A stretch of DNA of 64,000 bases from Hormiphora californensis (Eukaryota; Ctenophora; Tentaculata; Cydippida; Pleurobrachiidae). Position 1 is the stretch's first letter, and every line of letters begins with the position of its first letter. Positions 1-11,348 of the stretch are shown piece by piece. The notes beneath the pieces are model-generated. The model saw nothing but the letters and a program-made list of their open reading frames with translations. It made no database searches and had not been told where the DNA came from. The stretch lies in assembly GCA_020137815.1 (NCBI GenBank), contig CM035360.1:3292578-3356577 (forward strand). The letters are read 5' to 3'. The position numbers and the translations under genes are program-made.

Positions 1-1910
1 TCGGATTTGGCACGGAGAAATCTTTCCCCGCAGACATGTGATGGGACTTACCGTCCAATTGGTTGGTCTTTGGTTACCACTGTCACGACAACTGTGGAAG
101 TAGGTGATTTGCCGGATATCATTGATTACCTATCAAGGGATTAAATGCTTATCTTTACACCAAGGGTCTTGTAGTCTAAGCTAGCTAGTAATGTATTCAC
201 AAGTACGACCCAAGGGTCCGGTCAGGCGATGTTGCCATCGCCGGGTGGCCAGGTTATAGATTAGTTGCTGTAAAACAACGTCTATGGTTGTCCCTGAGTG
301 CATTTGACCAGTATCAGTTCACTCAAGGCTTCGCGTAATTAATGCGAGGGGTCTCAGTGTAAGCGTGTCTGCTATTTGAATAAGGGTACCATTGTTTAAG
401 TGTCCCAAACTGTAATGGGCTTTTCCCTGACTACTAAAGGGTCTTTCAGATTTGTAGGTTTGTCACTTGCCTTGTTTTGGGGTGTGCGTGTCTGAGGCTC
501 GGTGATTTGTTGTAGGTGTGGAGATCACGCATGTGCGGAGCTTGGGATTAGGGGGGGGGTAGGGTGTGTCTGAGGAGTCTAGAACTTGGGCTTGGAACTG
601 TGCGCGCAGTTTGTTCGGCCTGGGTCGGACTTTGTTCACCATGGCGTTTTCGCGCGTTACGTTTGAAGTAGTGGTAGGGTAAGTTATTTTGTGTCTAGAT
701 CTGTTTTTTGGAACAAATAGGGTGTGGGGGTTAAATAGGCAGAGGTTTTTAGGTGCAAATTTGGGCAGGGGTTCCCCAGGGGCGACCAGCCCCTACTTGG
801 TTATTACTGGGTTTATCTCTGCCCTGTCATAAAGACAGCCATGGGCAAGAGAGCTGTTTTGCAGGCGACAGCAACCGGGTCGACGGGCAGAGCCCTCAGG
901 GGTTGCTGTATATAGCGGGGTTGACGTGAGTCAGAATCCAGAAGTTGTCTGGACGTCCGTAGTCATTTAGCCGTCACTCTCTCAGAACTCTCTCTAACTC
1001 GCTCACCCACTCTCTCTCTCCCTTAACAGATTGACGTTACCAGGATGGACCACGCGGAGGTGGACTGAATCGGACTTGTTATGTGAGAGGTGGAAGTTAC
1101 CAGCAACGACACAAGCAGAAGCCCCCACGGCGCGGAAAACACCGCAAGAGCCTCCACTACACACATCCCATAACCATTACCATCCCATTTTTTAAGTGTG
1201 ATCAAGGATCACACCATCACCGAGAGGTGGTCGAACAAGAATTTAGAGAGCTTGTCCGACCGTGTCTCCACTGATGGGATGGTTGGGTGACACTCTAGCG
1301 CCAGCACTGTTACCAGGGAAGCCAACCTGGTTTGCACGTGCAAACACCTGAGGATTCAGATTGACTGATGAAACTAGTTGTGTTTTATTAACCCCTCGTC
1401 TTACTTCTTCACATATATATATATATATATACCGCGAGTGCACATATCACTCCCGCTGTGCGCGACCATTTGCACGCTGAAATATGCACTGTGCTTCCGC
1501 GGGAGCGTGCAGATATACAGGTAGCGGGATATAAGTGAGAAATGTGTTTTTACACCTTATTCACACACAAACACACAAAATATGACTGACAAGGTACTAC
1601 ACGACACACAGTCTGCCATTTTACACTCACTCTCCCTCTTTCTCTCACTAATTATCCCCTTACACGTTTTGTTGTTTGCTATTTCCAAGAATTCCAATCT
1701 CCCTCTCTCGCATCTCTCTCTTTATCTCTCTCTTCTTTTCACTGTTTCAAACTATCAGACCTTCTCTCCCTTGTGTGTAACCGGTGTAAAGTGTATTTTT
1801 GTGTAGTTTTGCTTAGTTTGTACCTTGTTTTGTCACATCTCTCTGTGCGTAATTACCCAAAATTATGATTGTTTTGCTTGTCATGTGTTTTCTCGCGGAA
1901 TATATACTCA
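1..1910. other. No recognisable gene; low-complexity flank
   Basis: I find no coding region with family resemblance here. Visible pieces are a TATA-like stretch near 908-913, a CT-rich run at about 976-1020, a short TA run at 1413-1431 and CT-rich DNA at 1620-1770. The small open frames on both strands look like chance. The TATA-like box followed by a CT tract could be an LTR or promoter remnant, but no matching second LTR or primer-binding site is visible. Confidence 0.5.
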
Positions 1911-2076
1911 ATAACGTCCTGCACGGCATGTGCAAGCGCCCCTATATCGCACTCGTTTCACTCGTGCAATATAGATGTGAAATGCACTCCAGCTCCGCTG
2001 TCGTGCATTTCACCTCCATATACGCTCTGCAGTGCAGAGCGTATATGGCGCGCTTGCACTGCGTGCAGAACGTTAT
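1911..2076. repeat. Cloverleaf-like multi-hairpin inverted repeat
   Basis: The outer arms, from ATAACGTCCTGCACGGCATG at 1911 to the complementary end finishing in GTGCAGAACGTTAT at 2076, can pair with minor bulges. Inside lie three further hairpins in a row: TATATCGCAC/GTGCAATATA (one mismatch), GTGAAATGCAC/GTGCATTTCAC (perfect) and a perfect palindrome at about 2015-2047 centred on CTGCAGTGCAG. The predicted fold is a four-way cloverleaf ending directly at the TA microsatellite. It may be a small non-autonomous DNA element; no target duplication is visible. Confidence 0.6.
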
Positions 2077-3006
<930 letters not shown>

Positions 3007-3826
3007 TATGGCGGTGCATGAGTGCACGATGAAATTTTCAACAAAAACATGAAAAAAAGAAAAAAAATGAAAAAGAAAAAAATAAAAAATTTTAAAAAAT
3101 GAAAAAAACGATTTTTGAAAATTTTGTGTGCACTCATGCGCCGCGTGAACGGCTCAAAAGTGCACGGTAAAAAAATTGTTCCATTTTTTTGACAAATGTT
3201 CATTTGCCTCAAATGTTGTTTTTAGACGTCGTCCCACCGTCCGCCAAGGTTGACACGTCGTCTAGACCGAGGCTGTACCCGTCTAGACGTGTTTTACCCC
3301 AGATGGGCTTGAGATGGAGTCAAATGGGCTTGAGACGGGTTGAAATGAGCTTGAAATGGGCTAGAAACGGGCTCGAAACAGGCTTGAGATGGGCTTGAGA
3401 CGGGCTACTCGTAAAACGCAAGTCTTTAGCCTATTTCAACCCGTCTCAAGCCTCTTTCAAGCCCGTTTCGAGCCCATTTCAAGCCCATTTCAACCCGTCT
3501 CAAGCCCATTTAACTCCATCTCAAGCCCATCTGGGGTAATACACGTCTAGACGGGTACAGCCTCGGTCTAGACGACGTGTCAACCTTGGCGGACGGTGGG
3601 ACGACGTCTAAAAACAACATTTGAGGCAAATGAACATTTGTCAAAAAAATGAAACAATTTTTTTACCGTGCACTTTTGAGCCGTTCACGCGGCGCATGAG
3701 TGCACACAAAATTTTCAAAAATCGTTTTTTTCATTTTTAAAAATTTTTTCTTTTTTTCTTTTTCATTTTTTTAATTTTTTTCATGTTTTTGTTGAAAATT
3801 TCATTGTGCACTCATGCACCGCCATA
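3007..3826. mobile_element. Foldback element, ~400-bp arms
   Basis: The left end TATGGCGGTGCATGAGTGCA at 3007 is mirrored by the right end finishing TGCACCGCCATA at 3826. The arms pair almost completely and meet near 3410. Both arms carry an A/T-rich tract, a CGTCTAGAC cluster and a degenerate tandem of 'GGGCTTGAGATGG'-like units near the loop. It carries no coding capacity. It directly abuts the LINE fragment on the left, so no clean target duplication can be read. Confidence 0.85.
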
Positions 3827-3877
3827 TATGTCTCATGAGACGTTAGGGTTAGGGTTAGGGTTGGGTTTACGGTTGGG
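3827..3877. repeat. Truncated piece of the TCATGA foldback with TTAGGG repeats
   Basis: This short segment (ATGTCTCATGAGACG followed by TTAGGG-type repeats) equals part of the interior of the next element, near 4195-4245, without its own ends. It looks like a partial or recombined copy of the same family. Confidence 0.6.
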
Positions 3878-4819
3878 GGTAAGTCGGAAGAACCTGTCCG
3901 TTCCTCTCATGAGCGCTCATGAGTGTATCATGAGTGTGTCATGAGTGTATCATGAGTGTATCATGAGCGCTCATGAGACGTTTTTCGGTGTTGCAACGTC
4001 TCATGAGCGCTCATGAGTGTATCATGAGTGTGTCATGAGTGTATCATGAGCGCTCATGAGTGCTCATGAGAACTTGCTCATGAGCGCTCATGAGACATAT
4101 GTCTCATCCCATCTCTGTTTCAATGTCTCATGAGCGCTCATGAGACGTTTTGACCTACATGTGCTCATGAGTGTATCATGAGACATGTCTCATGAGACAT
4201 ATGTCTCATGAGACGTTAGGGTTAGGGTTAGGGTTGGGTTTAGGGTTGGGCTAGGGTTAAGGCTTTCCTTTAGGTCTAGGGACCCGTAGAGGGTAGGGCT
4301 AGGTCCAAGCCTATGGGTCAACCCTAACCTTATCCCTACGGGTCCCTAGACCTAAAGGAAAGCCCTAACCCTAGCCCAACCCTAAACCCAGCCATAACCA
4401 TAACCCTAACGTCTCATGAGACATATGTCTCATGAGACATGTCTCATGATACACTCATGAGCACATGTAGGTCAAAACGTCTCATGAGCGCTCATGAGAC
4501 ATTGAAACAGAGATGGGATGAGACATATGTCTCATGAGCGCTCATGAGCAATGTCTCATGAGCACTCATGAGCGCTCATTATACACTCATGACACACTCA
4601 TGATACACTCATGAGCGCTCATGAGACGTTGAAACACCTAAAAACGTCTCATGAGCGCTCATGATACACTCATGACACACTCATGATACACTCATGAGCG
4701 CTCATGAGACGTTGAAACACCTAAAAACGTCTCATGAGCGCTCATGATACACTCATGACACACTCATGATACACTCATGAGCGCTCATGAGAGGAACGGA
4801 CAGGTTCTTCCGACTTACC
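3878..4819. mobile_element. TCATGA-family foldback element, copy 1
   Basis: The ends are GGTAAGTCGGAAGAACCTGT at 3878 and its complement finishing CCGACTTACC at 4819. The 942-bp element is almost one long hairpin. The arms are built from TCATGA repeated every 10-11 bp, itself palindromic, including many copies of CTCATGAGCGCTCATGAG. The loop region holds telomere-like TTAGGG/CCCTAA runs. A second member at 7813-11282 has the same ends and an 8-bp target duplication, which defines the boundaries. Confidence 0.85.
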
Positions 4820-5183
4820 TATTTTCCTATATTGACTCATTATAAATTGTGAAGTTCATATTCATAAAAAGGACGTCCATGATTTTTGGTCAGTTTTTAC
4901 CCCCTCCCAGCTCCCTCCCTAAGTTGGTGACATTGACACCTGAGTGAGATCGAGGTCTCGCAGCGACCGAGATCGATCTCACATACAGGTGTCCGCTCCG
5001 TTATTGATTTTAAGGAACTTTTTCAAAAACCCGGCTGCAAGGAACTACTGAACCGATTTGCATCTCGTTTGTTGCTCCTGGCAGATAATTGTCTCTAGTT
5101 TTACGGAAAATACCCGCGAGTATCAGCATTTGAGGAATAGTGGGTCAAAATTGACGCAAAAACATGAGCAATTCTTTAAAGAC
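4820..5183. other. Non-coding spacer
   Basis: I see no gene or repeat of known type between the foldback and the short palindrome at 5184. Confidence 0.5.
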
Positions 5184-5253
5184 CTGGTCAGGAGAGAGAA
5201 GAGAGAGGGAGAGAGTTATAACTCTCTCCCTCTCTCTTCTCTCTCCTGACCAG
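5184..5253. repeat. Perfect 70-bp palindrome without spacer
   Basis: CTGGTCAGGAGAGAGAAG at 5184 is matched base for base by its complement ending at 5253. The centre is AGAGTTATAACTCT with no unpaired loop. A second perfect palindrome at 15789-15838 has the same 14-bp centre. Confidence 0.95.
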
Positions 5254-5385
5254 CTTAATGATGAAGTCCCCGGTAGTGTTATATGGGTGACTGCGTCACC
5301 AACTGACCAGCATGGCTTTAGATGTTACCGCTCTAACACATTGAGCTAAGCACTATAAAGAAGACTTCTTACACTAACCAAATGG

Positions 5386-5393
5386 TATAAATA
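5386..5393 (+). promoter_or_regulatory. TATA box of the secreted Cys-rich gene
   Basis: TATAAATA lies 54 nt upstream of the ATG at 5440, a normal distance for a metazoan core promoter with a short leader. Confidence 0.6.
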
Positions 5394-5439
5394 TGCGAGA
5401 ATATCCCCTCCAAATCAGTACTCACAACTACTAATTGTC

Positions 5440-6260
5440 ATGAGGTTTACTTGTCTTCTTCTTGTTACCCTGTTAGGGCTCTTTGCCCCTGCCGTTGAGG
5501 CTTGCAGAGTCCAGCACTTGGGATGCTGGAACGATAAGCCTCAACGGGCAATTCCTCACAGGCTAGGAAACTTTGGAGGGGACATTGTGCGCACATGTGG
5601 TGAACACGCCAAACGCAGGGGTATGTAATAAAGTCGGACCCCGATTTAGTAGTGACATCCTCGGGGAAAAGGTTTTATCCACTAAATCGGGGTGTCCACT
5701 AAATCGGGGTCAAATACTGTTAATTTCCTATATCGGGGGAAGATAAAGATAAAGATTATCCTACCACTAAATCGGGGTGCCACTAAATCGGGGGCCACTA
5801 AATCGGGGTCCGACTGTGTAAGCTTTTTTTTCAAGTTTAGTGGAAAACTTCAACCTCTTAGCCACCCCTTTGTTACATACTGATATGCTACCGAAATTTA
5901 TGATTTCCAATGTAATTTCTACTACTAGTTTTTTCTATACAGTCGGACCCCCATTTACCGGGGTTCTGCCCGGTTCTGCCCGGTATATCGAGGATATCAA
6001 ATACTGTTAGTTTCCTACCTATATCAGGGAAAGATTATCCTTCCAGAAAATCGGGGTCCGACTGTAGTAGCTAGTTTTCAATTTCATGCTAACAAACGTA
6101 TTTAACCTCAGGGTGGAGGGTGTTTGCGGTTCAAAATGGTAATGAGTGTTGGAGTGGACCCCACGCTGAGAGAAGTTACAGGAAGTATGGACCAACTAAC
6201 AGATGCAAGCACGGAAAGGGAGCCGGCTGGGCCCAAGATGTCTACCATCTACACTGTTAA
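5440..6260 (+). CDS. Small secreted Cys-rich protein (FAVQ/KYG-type domain), two exons
   Basis: Exons 5440-5620 and 6112-6260 join in phase (GT at 5621, AG before 6112) to give 109 residues. Residues 1-21 are a signal peptide (MRFTCLLLVTLLGLFAPAVEA). The mature part begins CRVQHLGCWNDKPQRAIPHR and continues across the intron through WRVFAVQNGNECWSG, a Y-R-K-Y-G-P element, a Cys-Lys-His-Gly run and AGWAQDVYHLHC before the stop. The order GC...RAIP...FAVQ.G..C...Y.KYG...C..G...WA.DVY is one I recognise from small secreted domains widespread in marine invertebrates; I know no established function. The eight cysteines suggest disulphide bonding outside the cell. The intron (5621-6111) holds two pogo-like MITEs. 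AATAAA near 6427 could be the polyadenylation signal. Confidence 0.8.
5631..5816. mobile_element. Pogo/Tigger-like MITE in intron
   Basis: The ends AGTCGGACCCCGATTTAG and CTAAATCGGGGTCCGACT form terminal inverted repeats. CACTAAATCGGGG is repeated inside. The element lies in the intron of the secreted gene. The first base of the canonical CAGTCGGACC end is missing. Confidence 0.75.
5940..6064. mobile_element. Pogo/Tigger-like MITE with TA duplication
   Basis: CAGTCGGACCCCCATTTACC to GGGGTCCGACTG, 125 bp, flanked by TA on both sides. The ends and TA target match Tc1/mariner-pogo type non-autonomous elements. Second copy in the same intron. Confidence 0.85.
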
Positions 6261-6541
6261 TTGTGAATCAATTAATAATTTAGAAATTTGGGTTTCAAGT
6301 TGTCTAACAAACTGTGTGTTTATTTGAATTTGATGAACGAGGCGGACAAAGTGTCCAGATGACGGTAGCTAATCGCTGGGTCGATCAAGATGACGCGACA
6401 CCCATACCGATTACTATTTTCAACAAAATAAAACATCCATTACATAAATCACCTCCACATATTTTGCACTTATAGTTCCAAAGAAAAGGGCGTGCGAATA
6501 GAGGGGCACGGCGTGCCCACCATATTTTCCATCAATTTCTC

Positions 6542-6722
6542 ACAGTGCTGCTTGCAGTCAAAATACGGTAACGCAAAATACAGTAAGGAGACGCGCACGG
6601 TGCATAAAGCGCGGCAAAAAGTTCATGTGTCGAGCACGTACTAGCGCCCTGATTGGTCACGGTTGCGCGTCGTCTTACTGTATCTTCATTTTCCATTACC
6701 GTTTTCCCACTACAAGCGACCG
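6542..6722. mobile_element. MITE, GCTGCTTG/CTACAAGC family, copy 1
   Basis: TGCTGCTTGCAGTCAAAATA near 6548 pairs with the complement ending CCCACTACAAGCGAC near 6720. Another copy at about 60411-60630 has the same ends and a shared internal stretch, GCGCYCTGATTGGTC. No coding capacity. Confidence 0.6.
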
Positions 6723-6772
6723 TGTCATTCTACCGATTTCATCAAAAAGAGCCATGAGGCTATAACTTATAG

Positions 6773-7506
6773 TATAAGCATACTGATCGTGATGATCATA
6801 ATCAGGTCAGTGTGTGGAGATTTTGATGTTCACCATCAAAGAAGCGCACACACTGATGGTTAATGGTTATCAACATGATGGAGGCTTGATGCATCATCAT
6901 GATCTCAAACCATGTTCACGTTTGATCATCATAAACCATAGTGTGCGCACGTTTGATCATCATTAACCATGCTCAACTTGCTGGAACTTGCCTTTTGATC
7001 ATGATCATCATGAACAGTGTGCTCAGCATGATGATGATATCTCCCCCTTAGCGAGTCGCGCGCTTTGAGAGGCTGTTGCATATCACGTGACCTGTACAAC
7101 AGCCTCTCAGAGCGTGCGAATTCATACCACGTGGTACATATCACATGACTACTGCAGTGCAGCCCTCCATAAGATCAGAACGTGCGCACACTTGCAGGCG
7201 ATGATGATCATCATCCAACTAAAGAGACGGCTCCAGGGCCAGCTCTTACGTGATGATCATAATGTTCCGCACACTGCAGTTTTTTGCAGATGATGATGAT
7301 CAAATTAACCATGAGCACACTTCATCTTTTTAACTGATTATGATCATCACGATCAGTATGCTTATAGCCTTAGAGACGGCTCAAGGGCCAGCTCTTACGT
7401 GATGATCATAATGTTCCGCACACTGCAGTTTTTTGCAGATGATGATGATCAAAACCATGAGCATACTTCATCTTTTGAACTGATCATCACGATGAGTATG
7501 CTTATG
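6773..7506. repeat. GATGATCAT-rich inverted and direct repeat cluster
   Basis: TATAAGCATACTGATCGTGA at about 6773 is mirrored by its complement ending near 7367, giving a ~600-bp inverted repeat with internal GATGATCAT motifs. The last ~140 bp of the right arm (from about 7228) is then directly duplicated at about 7370-7505. No gene is visible. Confidence 0.75.
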
Positions 7507-8247
7507 TCAGTCTGAATGTTGGCAGCAACATTAAATTTCAAGGTGACTTCCTACCAGTACCATATGAACTGAAGGAAGGTTAGAATTCGAAATACACGTA
7601 ACGTTTGGTGACAGTGACACCTAATGCGAGCGAGATTGAGATATCATGTGTGCGAATCAGACAGGTAGCAATGGTACCAAACGTGTGCCTACGTTCTAGC
7701 GAGATCAGAGTATTTTCAAATATTTTAAATTGCCTAGACAGAATTGAGTTATTTGAGGTATTGATTCCTCCTTTTGATCGATTTCCCAGTGGTATCCACC
7801 ATTATCCAATCTGGTAAGTCGGAAGAACCTGTCCGTTCCTCTCATGAGCGCTCATGAGTGTATCATGAGTGTGTCATGAGTGTATCATGAGTGTATCATG
7901 AGCGCTCATGAGACGTTTTTAGGTGTTTCAACGTCTCATGAGCGCTCATGAGTGTATCATGAGTGTATCATGAGTGTGTCATGAGCGCTCATGAGTGCTC
8001 ATGAGACCTTGCTCATGAGCGCTCATGAGACATATGTCTCATCCCATCTCTGTTTCAATGTCTCATGAGCGCTCATGAGACGTTTTGACCTACATGTGCT
8101 CATGAGTGTATCATGAGACATGTCTCATGAGACATATATCTCATGAGACGTTAGGGTTAGGGTTATGGTTGGGTTTAGGGTTGGGCTAGGGTTAGGGCTT
8201 TCCTTTAGGTATAGGGACCCGTAGAGGGTAGGGCTAGGTCCAAGCCT

Positions 8248-10911
8248 TACGGTGGCTGATTCACGCCAACTTTTTTAATAGAAAAAATCGATAGAAAAAA
8301 AAGAAGAAAAAAAGATTCAAAGAAAAAAAAAACACAAAAAATATTTTGGCGTGAATCAGCCACCACTCATGGCTGATCTCCGCCAACGTTTCACAAAAAA
8401 ACGTTGGCGTGAATCAGCCACCCCATGGCTGATCCACGCCAAGTAACGTGTTTCGACCTAGAACTCACTAGAGGCAAGCCAATTCCGGTTGTACATCCTA
8501 GGTATAGGCCTCCTGAACATGAAAAACCAAAATGTCAGTCTCAATTGTTTGGGCGAGGTGTGTAATTAGCCCCTAATTGATTGGTAATTGAGCATAAGGA
8601 GAAAAACGCTGTATCTACCCTTAGGAAAGGAGAAGAGACACAATTAAGGGCACCAAAGTGTTCAGTGTCCTCGCATTAGTGGGGGTAGGTGCCAGAATTA
8701 AGTCTCTATCTCATCTGGTTAATTAGATAATTGGATAATTAGGTATGCCGTTTTTAGGCTATACGGCTATAGCCACTTAGAAATGGTTTAGAGACTTTTC
8801 ATTGGTGCTATTTTGTAGGCAATGGCCAAGTTAAGGGGGGTCGACGTCGGACTTTTAAGCTCTATCTTCAGCTGTTTAGCCGTTATTTGGCTTTAAAGGT
8901 GCTCAAAATCGGGCTTTTTACCGTTTTTTGCTAATTTTGAGCACCTTTAAGGGTACACCTGGCGTTTTTTATCATCGAGTGCCCAACCAAATGACTTCAC
9001 CAGGGTTTAGGCCATACAAAATGGACCTCAAATATGCAATTTTAGCCCTAAAGTCGAATTCGTATTTTTGCTACAGCCTATTTTCAAAGTGGCGTTTTTT
9101 CAATTTTTGTTGGAATTTTTAACCTCGGGACCACTTTTTTTGAGATAGAAACATTAAATTCTTGGAATTTGAAGAGAATATAAAGGTAAATAAGCCTAAA
9201 GAAGGATTTTTGAAATGGAGCTTATTTCTGGCCATGAGAACGGTTTACTTTTTTGCGTCTTTGACACGCTGGCTGAGAATGTTCCCATGCTTCATTAGAG
9301 ATGAAAATCTGGAAATAGTTGCTCATAACGATTATCTATGTGGCCCAAAAATTTTGGAACTTTTCCGCCAAAGATGTGGTGTACAGAGCTTGTTTTGTGA
9401 AACCCGTCTTTTTGAAAAAGAGGGAAATTCCCTGTATATCAAAAACGGATGATCGTAGAGACCTGCGACCAAGCTTAATCGATTCAGAAGGTCCGATTTT
9501 GGGGGGGTCTTCTGAGAGACATTTTGCTCCTACTCCAACCGTTTTTGCTGTAACTGCGAAAAAGGTATCAGCAAGTAAGGGGGAAATCAGCCCGAAGCAA
9601 GCTACTGGAATAGGGTTGTTCCCCCTTTTCATAGAATTGGTTTTTTGCAGTTACAGCAAAAACGGTTGGAGTAGGAGCAAAATGTCTCTCAGAAGACCCC
9701 CCCAAAATCGGACCTTCTGAATCGATTAAGCTTGGTCGCAGGTCTCTACGATCATCCGTTTTTGATATACATGGAATTTCCCTCTTTTTCAAAAAGACGG
9801 GTTTCACAAAACAAACTCTGTACACCACATCTTTGGCGGAAAAGATCCAAAATTTTTGGGCCACATAGATAATCGTTTTGAGCAACTATTTCTAGATTTT
9901 CATCTTTAATGAAGCATGGGAACATTCTCAGCCAGCGTGTCAAAGACGCAAAAAAGTAAACCGTTCTCATGGCCAGAAATAAGCTCCATTTCAAAAATCC
10001 TTCTTTGGGCTTATTCTCCTTTATATTCTCTTCAAATTCCAAGAATTTAATGTTTCTATCTCAAAAAAAGTGGTCCCGAGGTTAAAAATTCCAACAAAAA
10101 TTGAAAAAACGCCACTTTGAAAATAGGCTGTAGCAAAAATACGAATTCGACTTTAGGGCTAAAATTGCATATTTGAGGTCCATTTTGTATGGCCTAAACC
10201 CTGGTGAAGTCATTTGGTTGGGCACTCGATGATGAAAAACGCCAGGTGTACCCTTAAAGCCAAATAACGGCTAAACGGTTGAAGATAGAGCTTAAAAGTC
10301 CGACATCGACCCCCCATAACTTGGCCATTGCCTTCAAAATGGCACCAATGAAAAGTCTCTAAACCATTCCTAAGTGGCTTATAGCCATATGGCCAGCAAA
10401 CGGCTATGTGCATACTTAATTATCCAATTATCTAATTAACCAGATGAGATAGAGACTTAATTCTGGCACCTATCCCCACTAATGCGAGGACGCTGAACAC
10501 TTTGGTGCCCTTAATTGTGTCTCTTCTTCTTTCCTAAGGGTAGATACAGCGTTTTTCTCCTTATGCTCAATTACCAATCAATTAGGGGCTAATTACACAC
10601 CTCCCCCCAAACAATTGAGACTGACATTTTGGTTTTTCATGTTCAGGAGGCCTATACCTAGGATGTACAACCGGAATTGGCTTGCCTCTAGTGAGTTCTA
10701 GGTCGAAACACGTTACTTGGCGTGGATCAGCCATGGGGTGGCTGATTCACGCCAACGTTTTTTTGTGAAACGTTGGCGGAGATCAGCCATGACTGGTGGC
10801 TGATTCACGCCAAAATATTTTTTGTGTTTTTTTCTTTGAATCTTTTTTTCTTCTTTTTTTTTCTTTCGATTTTTTCTATTTAAAAAAAGTTGGCGTGAAT
10901 CAGCCACCGTA
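8248..10911. mobile_element. Nested foldback (TACGGTGGCTGATTCACG ends)
   Basis: TACGGTGGCTGATTCACGCC at 8248 is mirrored at 10911. The flanks carry a 6-bp direct repeat AAGCCT (8242-8247, 10912-10917); the undisturbed sequence in the copy at 3878-4819 reads AAGCCT once, confirming an insertion. Near the ends, short hairpins with GGCGTGAATCAGCCACC recur. Its centre (8948-10258) matches the separate element at 39752-41055, so a third layer lies inside. Confidence 0.85.
8948..10258. mobile_element. Innermost foldback layer (GGGTACACCTGGCG family, copy 1)
   Basis: GGGTACACCTGGCGTTTT on the left pairs with AAAACGCCAGGTGTACCC on the right. It is nearly identical to the free-standing copy at 39752-41055. 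The left junction carries an extra hairpin made of GGTGCTCAAAATCGGGC and its complement. Open frames of 96-133 codons on both arms are mirror images and have no codon or family signal. Confidence 0.8.
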
Positions 10912-11348
10912 AAGCCTATGGGTCAACCCTAACCCTATCCCTAACGTCTCATGAGACATATGTCTCATGAGACATGTCTCATGATACACTCATGAGCACA
11001 TGTAGGTCAAAACGTCTCATGAGCGCTCATGAGACATTGAAACAGAGATGGGATGAGACATATGTCTCATGAGCGCTCATGAGCAAGGTCTCATGAGCAC
11101 TCATGAGCGCTCATGATACACTCATGACACACTCATGATACACTCATGAGCGCTCATGAGACGTTGGAACACCTAAAAACGTCTCATGAGCGCTCAAGAT
11201 ACACTCATGATACACTCATGACACACTCATGATACACTCATGAGCGCTCATGAGAGGAACGGACAGGTTCTTCCGACTTACCTCCAATCTCCTACCGTGT
11301 TACCGGTTGCCATGCTACGCAGTCTGTCCGACGTCCGTTCGGTCCTTT

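Larger units (their letters stand above)
7813..11282. mobile_element. TCATGA-family foldback, copy 2, with nested elements and 8-bp duplication
   Basis: The ends GGTAAGTCGGAAG and CTTCCGACTTACC are flanked by the perfect direct repeat TCCAATCT (7805-7812 and 11283-11290), so this was a discrete insertion. The outer arms match copy 1, including TTAGGG-like tracts. Its loop was later entered by another foldback at 8248-10911, giving a three-layer palindrome of about 3.5 kb. No transposase is encoded; an 8-bp duplication is compatible with hAT- or Mutator-type mobilisation in trans. Confidence 0.85.

Noticed and set aside
600-1100. Possible LTR with TATA box and CT tract
   Set aside because: No second LTR, no TG...CA ends and no primer-binding site could be identified.
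6750-7520. CRISPR-like or binding-site array of GATGATCAT
   Set aside because: Units are not regularly spaced and the whole is an inverted repeat with a direct duplication; CRISPR is not expected in animal DNA.
9162-10042. Proteins of 96-133 residues on both strands inside the foldback
   Set aside because: The same peptide appears mirror-imaged on each arm and again at 39987-40844; this is a property of the palindrome, with no domain and broken frames.
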